A stretch of 32,499 nucleotides of DNA from Minisyncoccota bacterium (GTDB lineage: Bacteria > Patescibacteriota > Minisyncoccia > Minisyncoccales > CG1-02-41-26). This document shows positions 28,301 to 32,499 of the stretch, piece by piece. The position numbers and the translations under genes are program-made. The stretch is from contig JAQULB010000007.1 of assembly GCA_028718785.1 (NCBI GenBank), forward strand, positions 1-32,499. The letters are read 5' to 3'. The notes below the pieces were generated by a model. That model was not told the origin of the DNA, searched no databases, and worked only from the letters and a program-made list of their open reading frames with translations. Within the stretch, counting starts at the first letter, position 1, and each line of letters starts with the position of its first letter.

Positions 28301-28979
28301 CCTCATCCATTTTCCAGTGAGCCACTAATCCATCCGTAGTAGCGCTATCCACCGTGGAAGTAGTCCATTTCTCTGCAATATTTTTACTTAAAGCTACTTC
28401 ATTGTTGCTTGAGGTTGTATTTGAAAAAGAACCAGAAGTGAAATCTTCATTTAAAGTATCTACAATGCTTTGAGTGGTGGTAGTTAAGGAAATCTGCCCA
28501 GGTGTGGAAGTGGTGTCAATACCGCTGTCTCTGGCCTCGTAATCAGTCCAGCCAGTTTGGTTTGAGTTGTGGTTTGGATAAGAACCAGGCGAGGGCTGAG
28601 CATCCCAAGAGGTTTGGGTGAAAGTAAAAGTGGCTGCTTGGACTTTATTGAAAAACAAATTAGGAGAAATAATGGCTAAAAGTAAAACAACCACCACAGC
28701 TTTTTGCCAATTGTATTGTAAAAACCTAAAAGAGCTTTTAACAGGATTCTTTTTTAATTTTTTGAATTTGCGTTTGTTTTCTTTTTTAATTTTTTGAATT
28801 AAAAAAACAATATTTTCTTTTTTTTGATAATAACTATGTAATGTTTTGTATCTCAAAACAGAGATTTTGTAAAAAAGAAAATTTTTAAATAAAAAATGTT
28901 TAACATACAACCCAAAACCAACAACCATGGGCTGTTTTTTCTTAACAACTTTTTTAGCTTTAAGCTGGGCTTTCGCCAT
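22323..28979 (-). CDS. Giant surface/secreted protein: LamG-like, BNR-like propeller repeats, multiple FN3-like domains
   Basis: LamG-like VAHWKMDEGTGSAVSDISGNGNTG...; seven GLYxSIxAVDxxxIYISYYDxTNGDLKFAKSxxGGxxW repeats; many ATITWTTDExSNSxVxYG...LTxxTTYYFKVxSxD FN3-like units. Confidence 0.92.
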   Translation of the reverse strand: MAKAQLKAKKVVKKKQPMVVGFGLYVKHFLFKNFLFYKISVLRYKTLHSYYQKKENIVFLIQKIKKENKRKFKKLKKNPVKSSFRFLQYNWQKAVVVVLLLAIISPNLFFNKVQAATFTFTQTSWDAQPSPGSYPNHNSNQTGWTDYEARDSGIDTTSTPGQISLTTTTQSIVDTLNEDFTSGSFSNTTSSNNEVALSKNIAEKWTTSTVDSATTDGLVAHWKMDEGTGSAVSDISGNGNTGVIHGAQWIDGIYGMALDFENSNNDYIAVPDINNSLDTKNMTASAWVKRETFTGAQGIVAKNNSIWDDTDNYQILFSPGGTPGSTAEGALEFRWENIFGTSTSATTQAVVFNSNTIWYHIVFTRWLNETGNYSTRLYVNGVQQTLSCFQSLSGWVNVGCDSLAGDPVNNNYGVEIGRYGNATNTDIDGIIDDVKIYNYALTADQVALDYQRGIGAHSSISAVDVNNIFVSYYDSDNGDLLSQKTTDGGTTWTPMAVDTTGDSGRYSSIKAIDANTAFISYYASTTSDLNFAKTTDGGTTWATSSVNTTGNVGLYTSIDAIDANTAFISYYDFTNGDLKFAKSSNGGSSWTLSSPDTTGDVGLYTSIFAVDSSHIYISYYDATNGDLKFAKSIDGGTEWAVGFVDSTDDVGLYASIFAVDSNNIYISYYASTTGDIRFAKTSNGGTTWATSSVDTTGVVGLYSSILAVDPSHIYISYYDDTNDDLKLAQSSNQGASWTLSSPDTSGDTGTYSSVTAIANGPVFVSYLSSANYGLKFGKYYATYASSGTFTSAIKDVSSSGLGALTWSDNSFQTITLKARTGNQSNLSDATDFASCSAITNGADISSNSCVHDTDIYIQYQTSLSTDNTAQSPALRDIALNYEHYATTSPALTSSWYDSSSNVEVISGVSWQEQTILPTSTEVRMILKTAPDAGDSTPLIASSTDFLGPDGAITTYWNSNNTTAGGCVKVATGNPDISAVTCAIIPSSFTDGSNDQWFAYQLVLVSDGRYTPITYQTSIQYVVNAPPVISNIKDEDGVADLNQNSTGDITLQYDILDEDSSTAEVYYFYDIGLTTVTSLTQTSTTTLAISNSSKLPSSGYIMLDQEVINYSSNDSISNVLSGLTRGDWPGSATSTTRAATHATSTVVYIVADSADQGEKADLTATSTTLTATLSPKIDIPNVFTNSCAIKVVANDGNAANQVSTSTGATSAVFTLDTKNPSSPTLSINDGDIDASSTSVFLTMSVSDDTILADSLGYMMISNESDFSAGPENANSGQWITYSSSTIWSLTSGDGTKTVYILYKDTYGNVSATTTDTIILDTTPPNAPANVIIRDISNVEAGEYWLFVAWDVVDNPSRGDFKQYNLWRSIDGSDYGSSPYATIDTRTLNYIFETNLSTSTTYYYKLTSEDNISNISADSAVVSDRPNGQGGTDTTAPTITSEDSSSVTSQSATITWTTDELSNSIVSYGTSPSDFSSTSTIATMVTSHSIVLSGLNASTTYYYRIQSSDPSSNTGTSDNSGLGFSFTTNSGPSISNVAVAAATNNTAQITWTTNIVASSYVVYSTSSDLADALSFGSETETTSHTVNLSNLTQGTKYYFYARSISSGPITTEDKNIVNGAINYYNFTTLEDSEAPSISNVLSFVNDTSAVVTWQTSEESNSQVVYGATKSYGSTTTLDTTLTTQHSVTITGLTKTTTYYFKVFSTDANDNGVEDDNSGASYSFTTADEPGDIINITVVSAGGGGGGSGINTVPPVISNVRTISVNSNSAVVGWETDEMADSFVEFGENILYGDTSGDYTFTNKNHIVNLRRLSLSTLYHYRVLSKDTFGNLASSTDQTFTTLALGEVSTETEPEATTSVNVPIQGEESFVNNVLSILSKIKQTKSLMSISEALNSSAKNISSPLAILGENPEVQAGPDFAVILWTTDQLANSVVAFSPDNDYSSGNYQLEMGNLDEQTIQHEVKLTGLTPSTLYHFQAKSKNSLGIQATSKDLTFETTSLTPKISGANLMSVGETEIQLSWKTDMPSKSEIEITDITTGEKIIKKDESYLIDHQFKIESLMPLTNYNLKITSQSENGIVATSQVLPFSTVVGSDPPVISQVRISASLVPGKVEKIQTIITWKTNKPSTSQFYFNEGFTDDEGVKQSNELDKKLVNDHIIITTILKPGKVYQFQVESQDAGGNTTISPKYVFLTPKPKQDVIDLIIKNFEDNFGFMKKLSK
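26640..27620 (-). repeat. Coding tandem repeats (~147 bp period) encoding propeller-like blades
   Basis: About seven ~49-aa units with conserved ISYYD/GGxxW cores. Confidence 0.85.
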
Positions 28980-29068
28980 TACAATATTTTATTCAAATTA
29001 TTAATTATACCTTGAAAATAACTACTCGTTCAATTGTGGATAACTGACAATAAAACAAACAAAAAAAC

Positions 29069-29087
29069 CAGCTCCTTTTAGGAGCTG
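29069..29087 (-). terminator. Intrinsic terminator downstream of the GerMN gene
   Basis: Minus strand CAGCTCC-taaaa-GGAGCTG then GGTTTTTTTG. Confidence 0.8.
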
Positions 29088-29120
29088 ACAAGGTTGTAAA
29101 AATAAAAACTGCTCAATACT

Positions 29121-29996
29121 TTATGGCTGGAAAAGCTCTTGGGGCATAAACTTAACTTCGCTTACTTCAGGAAATTGTTTGGCTGTGGCTTCTATTTGAA
29201 ACCATAATATGCCTACTCGGCAGGAGCCCCCAACTGTTTGGTTGTTGGGGTCGTTAAAAGTTAAGGTTAAAACCCCATTATTTAAAGAAGCCACTTGCAA
29301 GGCAAATCCTTTTAAAGGATACTCTGTGGTAATACCTTGGGCCTTTTCTTGGCTGGTCAACTCCCCCTTTAGTAACAATTTAATAGTATCTTGAATGGGC
29401 GTTTGGGTTATAGGAATTTGCCTTTCAATTGCCACCAAACCCTTTTCACTGCAAAGAATATTGCCAGAGATGTCTTTGTCTAAGTTGGGATTGTAATAAA
29501 AAAGCTGAACTGGTCTTTTCCCTATATCTGCGTTTTTTAAAATAACGGGTATTTTAATCTCTTTTTCATTTTCTGACAAACCAGAAGGATTATCGTTATG
29601 TAAAATTAAGATAGCTTTCTCTGTTGTGGTGGCAATATCAAAATTTAAGTTGGCTGTAAATAAAACAAAATCAGTGGTCATCCAATCGTCTTGAGCGGTG
29701 GCAATTGTGTGGGCTATAGTATTGCCAAATAAATCAACTAATTCCACAGGAAAAGAGGCCTCAAAAAACCAATTGCCCCGCGCTTTACCAGTTATGGCAA
29801 AAGGGCTTTGAATGGTTTGGTTTAATTGCGGGTTTTCCACCTGAATTAAATCGCCATAATCATTAGGTGTTGTTGTGGTGGCGTTTTGGCTTGACACAAC
29901 CAATTGATTATTGAACTTATAAACAAACAAATACCAATTTACCACCCCAGCCAAAACAATAACAATTACTAAAATTATAATAAGTATTTTTTTCAT
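29121..29996 (-). CDS. Membrane-anchored Gmad2 + GerMN domain protein
   Basis: MKKILIIILVIVIVLAG anchor; Gmad2-like IQVENPQLNQTIQSPFAITGKARGNWFFEASFPVEL; GerMN-like VQLFYYN...IQDTIKLLLKGELTSQEKAQG. Start placed at the internal Met of the track ORF. Confidence 0.88.
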   Translation of the reverse strand: MKKILIIILVIVIVLAGVVNWYLFVYKFNNQLVVSSQNATTTTPNDYGDLIQVENPQLNQTIQSPFAITGKARGNWFFEASFPVELVDLFGNTIAHTIATAQDDWMTTDFVLFTANLNFDIATTTEKAILILHNDNPSGLSENEKEIKIPVILKNADIGKRPVQLFYYNPNLDKDISGNILCSEKGLVAIERQIPITQTPIQDTIKLLLKGELTSQEKAQGITTEYPLKGFALQVASLNNGVLTLTFNDPNNQTVGGSCRVGILWFQIEATAKQFPEVSEVKFMPQELFQP

Positions 29997-29998
29997 GT

Positions 29999-30217
29999 TA
30001 GAAATCGTTAATGAAGTTAAAGCCATGTTATGGCTTTAACGGGGTTGAAAACATATTATGTTTTCAACGGGTATTTCAGCCAAATACTTTTGGCGTTAAG
30101 AAATACCCCGGGCAATTCCTTAAAACCTTACAATACTTTTAGCAAAATACCTTTTGCATAAAATTGCCCAATGCCTACCTTAATTTTTTACAATATAATG
30201 AATTTACGAGTTCTTAC
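29999..30217. repeat. Interrupted copy of the dispersed repeat carrying a tandem hairpin array
   Basis: TAGAAATCGTTAATGAA | hairpins 30016-30040, 30044-30068, 30069-30108, 30110-30169 | ATGAATTTACGAGTTCTTA. Confidence 0.7.
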
Positions 30218-30223
30218 ACCCCG

Positions 30224-31021
30224 TTAAACACGACTTTCAGGGAGTTGTTTAACTGGGGTATCATCTAATTGTTTTCTCCCAAACCGTTCAAATGCCCGTA
30301 AAACCTCTAAGGGCACAGCAAATACAATGGTGTTTGACTGGTCAGAACTAATATCGTTTATGCTCTGCAAAGTTCGCAAATGCAAAGCGCCCTCAGAAGA
30401 GGCCAACATTTGAGCCGCTTTGGCCATATTAGCAGAAGCCATTACTTCCCCTTCAGCTTTAATAATAATGGCTCTTTTTTCTCTTTCTGCCTCAGCTTGC
30501 TTGCCAATTACTCTTTTCATTTCTTCTGGTAAAACAATATCTTTTAATTCCACATTTAAAACCTTAATGCCCCAAGGATCGCTGGCTAAATCAATAATAT
30601 CTCTTATGTTTGCTGAAACCCTATCTCTTTGAGAAAGCAAATCGTCTAAATCAACCTGGCCAACCGCGTTTCTCATAGTGGTTTGAGCTAACTGAGAAAT
30701 AGCGTAGAAAAAATCCTCCACCTCTAAAATCGCTTTTTGGGCCTCTTGCACTTTGTAATAAATAACCGCGTTCACTGAAACCGAAATGTTGTCTTTAGTG
30801 ATAGCTTCTTGATTTGGCACATCAACCGCTTTTACCCGCAAATCAACCTTTTTGTATGACTGAAAAATTGGGAAAACCAATCTCCAGCCCGGCTCCATTG
30901 TGCCTGTGTACTTGCCAAGTAAAAACTTAATCCCCTTTTGGTATTGGTTAATTTGCTTGATAGAAATAAGGATTATAAAAACTATAATTCCCGCGATCCA
31001 CAAAAGTATGTTTATTAACAT
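30224..31021 (-). CDS. Slipin / SPFH (band 7) family protein
   Basis: QYQKGIKFLLGKYTGTMEPGWRLVFPIFQSYKKVDLRVKAVDVPNQEAITKDNISVSVNAVIYYKV; PEEMKRVIGKQAEAEREKRAIIIKAEGE. Confidence 0.95.
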   Translation of the reverse strand: MLINILLWIAGIIVFIILISIKQINQYQKGIKFLLGKYTGTMEPGWRLVFPIFQSYKKVDLRVKAVDVPNQEAITKDNISVSVNAVIYYKVQEAQKAILEVEDFFYAISQLAQTTMRNAVGQVDLDDLLSQRDRVSANIRDIIDLASDPWGIKVLNVELKDIVLPEEMKRVIGKQAEAEREKRAIIIKAEGEVMASANMAKAAQMLASSEGALHLRTLQSINDISSDQSNTIVFAVPLEVLRAFERFGRKQLDDTPVKQLPESRV

Positions 31022-31098
31022 ATATTTTAGTTATTTTTATATTATACTAATATTAAACTTGAAATAAAAGATACTTCTTGTTATTATTTATCTTGTTC

Positions 31099-31172
31099 GG
31101 GCGATTAGCTCAGTTGGTTAGAGCATTCCTCTGATAAGGGAAAGGTCCGTGGTTCGAATCCACGATCGCCCA
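31099..31172 (+). tRNA. tRNA-Ile (GAT anticodon)
   Basis: GGGCGAT...CTGATAAG anticodon arm...GGTTCGAATCC...ATCGCCC A; CCA not encoded. Confidence 0.97.
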
Positions 31173-31186
31173 CCGTAAAAATTTAA

Positions 31187-31259
31187 GGGCCCGTGGCTCA
31201 GTTGGTAGAGCGCCTCATTTGCAATGAGGAGGTCAGCGGTCCGAATCCGCTCGGGTCCA
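31187..31259 (+). tRNA. tRNA-Ala (TGC anticodon)
   Basis: GGGCCCG...TTTGCAA...GGTCCGAATCC...CGGGTCC A; has the G3:U70 pair. Confidence 0.97.
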
Positions 31260-31263
31260 CATA

Positions 31264-31305
31264 AACTAAAACTCCGCATCGCATTAAACGAGCGGAGTTT
31301 TAGTT
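31264..31305. terminator. Bidirectional terminator between convergent tRNAs and 16S
   Basis: Perfect 14-bp arms AACTAAAACTCCGC / GCGGAGTTTTAGTT. Confidence 0.85.
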
Positions 31306-31320
31306 TTCCACATTTATACA

Positions 31321-31356
31321 CAAAACCCCCTATTGCGGTAGCAAAAAAGGGTTTTG
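31321..31356 (-). terminator. Second hairpin downstream of 16S
   Basis: CAAAACCC...GGGTTTTG arms. Confidence 0.55.
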
Positions 31357-31463
31357 ACAAAAGCAAAATAAGACGAGCCTAGGCCAAGATTTTGGGCTCT
31401 TTGGCCAATACCCGTAAAGTTAAAATCCAAATTTCAGATTTCAACCTTCATCGACAAAATTAG

Positions 31464-31594
31464 AATAGAAATGATCCATGGACAGCTTCCGCTACCCATG
31501 CCTTGTTACGACTTCGTCCTGGTTACTGAACCCGCCGTAGAACCATAAAAATGGCGCTTCGGGCGTTCCCAGCTTCCCTGACGTGACGGGCGGT
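31464..31594 (-). rRNA. rrs: 16S rRNA 3' exon (helices 44-45 and 3' tail)
   Basis: Minus strand ACCGCCCGTCACGTC...GAAGTCGTAACAAGGCATGGGTAGCGGAAGCTGTCCATGGATCATTTCTATT. Confidence 0.95.
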
Positions 31595-32499
31595 ATTGGG
31601 ATCAAAAACTTTTTATTTTATTGTCCCACACCACTGGGCGAACGGTTTTCCCGTACCCTAGCGGTTTCCAACCGATGTTTCTTGCCTAAAACTCTCATTG
31701 CCTCTTGTAGCTTTTTAATTTCGTTAACGCCTTTTTTAGTAAGATGTTGTCCCTTTTTTCTTTTTTCCACAATTTTCTTAAAAAGACAAAACCGTTTTGC
31801 CTGCTTGGCTTGCAACGGATTCTTTTCAAAAAATGGAATAAGAATTTCTGAAACTTCATCAAACCGGCTTACCTTGAATTTAACATGAGGATACCAACCG
31901 TATCGCTCATATTTACACTCATAAATTTTACCGCAACCAATAGTTTCTTTTATTCTGTGCAGAATTTCTTTGTCATCATCTCTGAGTTCAATAGAAAATT
32001 CTGGACGAACTAAAACTTTGTTTTTCATGCAGTCGTCTTTATAAATGCTAACCCAAAAGCTTCCCTCGCCGTCAACGAAACCAGCCACATATTGAGGATG
32101 GAGTTTTTTGATCGGTTGAATTCGTTCCTTCCTCGCTTTGGAGCGAGTACTATGAACTCTGCTGACTTCTTGCAATTGCATAAAATTTAAATTGCTTTAA
32201 ACTTTTTTACTGGTGTGGACTAGCCACAGTTTAATCATAAACTGTCCAGTAACAAATGCAAAATCTCGCTGGGTCACTAAACAAACTTTCTTCTCTATCT
32301 CGATGCTTCTACATTTAACAAGATATAATTTAAGGATAGCTTCTCCATGTACTCGCAGGATCGCCATCTTGCTAAACCACAACAAACATTCAAGCTAAAG
32401 AATGCTACTTTCGCCCTTCATCTTGCCCCTCACGAGACAAAACTGCGATTTCGCTTTTGGAAATCCTTAATTTCCCAAGTTGGATTTTAACCAACTAAT
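31595..32499 (-). other. Intervening sequence (putative group I-like intron) in 16S rRNA, truncated by the window edge
   Basis: 16S homology stops just 5' of ACCGCCCGTC and does not resume before the window end; the insert carries a LAGLIDADG ORF. Confidence 0.75.
31618..32181 (-). CDS. LAGLIDADG homing endonuclease (single-motif type)
   Basis: YVAGFVDGEGSFWVSI motif; PEFSIELRDDDKEILHRIKETIGCGKIY. Confidence 0.94.
   Translation of the reverse strand: MQLQEVSRVHSTRSKARKERIQPIKKLHPQYVAGFVDGEGSFWVSIYKDDCMKNKVLVRPEFSIELRDDDKEILHRIKETIGCGKIYECKYERYGWYPHVKFKVSRFDEVSEILIPFFEKNPLQAKQAKRFCLFKKIVEKRKKGQHLTKKGVNEIKKLQEAMRVLGKKHRLETARVRENRSPSGVGQ

Noticed and set aside
31118-31366. 82-aa minus-strand ORF containing GPERIRTADLLIANEALYQLSHGPLNFYGGRSWIRTTDLSLIRGML
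   Set aside because: It is the antisense translation of the tRNA-Ile and tRNA-Ala genes, a classic spurious annotation.
32197-32385. 62-aa minus-strand ORF upstream of the homing endonuclease
   Set aside because: Lies in the intron structural region; no recognisable motif.

Overview
The window looks like a Patescibacteria/CPR-type bacterial genome: AT-rich, almost all genes on the minus strand, small accessory proteins, a truncated pyruvate kinase, and a 16S rRNA gene interrupted by an insertion carrying a LAGLIDADG ORF. From left to right it contains: a SAM-I riboswitch whose target gene leaves the left edge; a pRiA4b ORF-3-like gene; a DUF3800 gene with an in-frame UAA, converging on a promoter-driven structured ncRNA candidate; MliC-like, matrixin, YgjP-like, DUF5680, RhuM-Fic and DUF3850 genes interspersed with a nested family of palindromic intergenic repeats; an AbiEi/AbiEii module bracketed by an exact 25-bp direct repeat; predicted nuclease-like proteins; a tightly packed Fic / MazG-like / DUF2075 nuclease-helicase / RadC operon behind an operator-embedded promoter (my best candidate for an undescribed system); an MscS-like TM protein; pyk; a MacB-like ABC transporter apparently co-transcribed with a 2218-aa LamG/propeller/FN3 surface protein; a Gmad2-GerMN lipoprotein-like gene; a slipin; tRNA-Ile and tRNA-Ala on the plus strand; and the 3' end of a 16S rRNA on the minus strand. 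The 16S 3' tail lacks the canonical CCUCC anti-Shine-Dalgarno core, and the starts I inspected lack SD motifs. All assignments come from reading motifs by eye; no database search was run.
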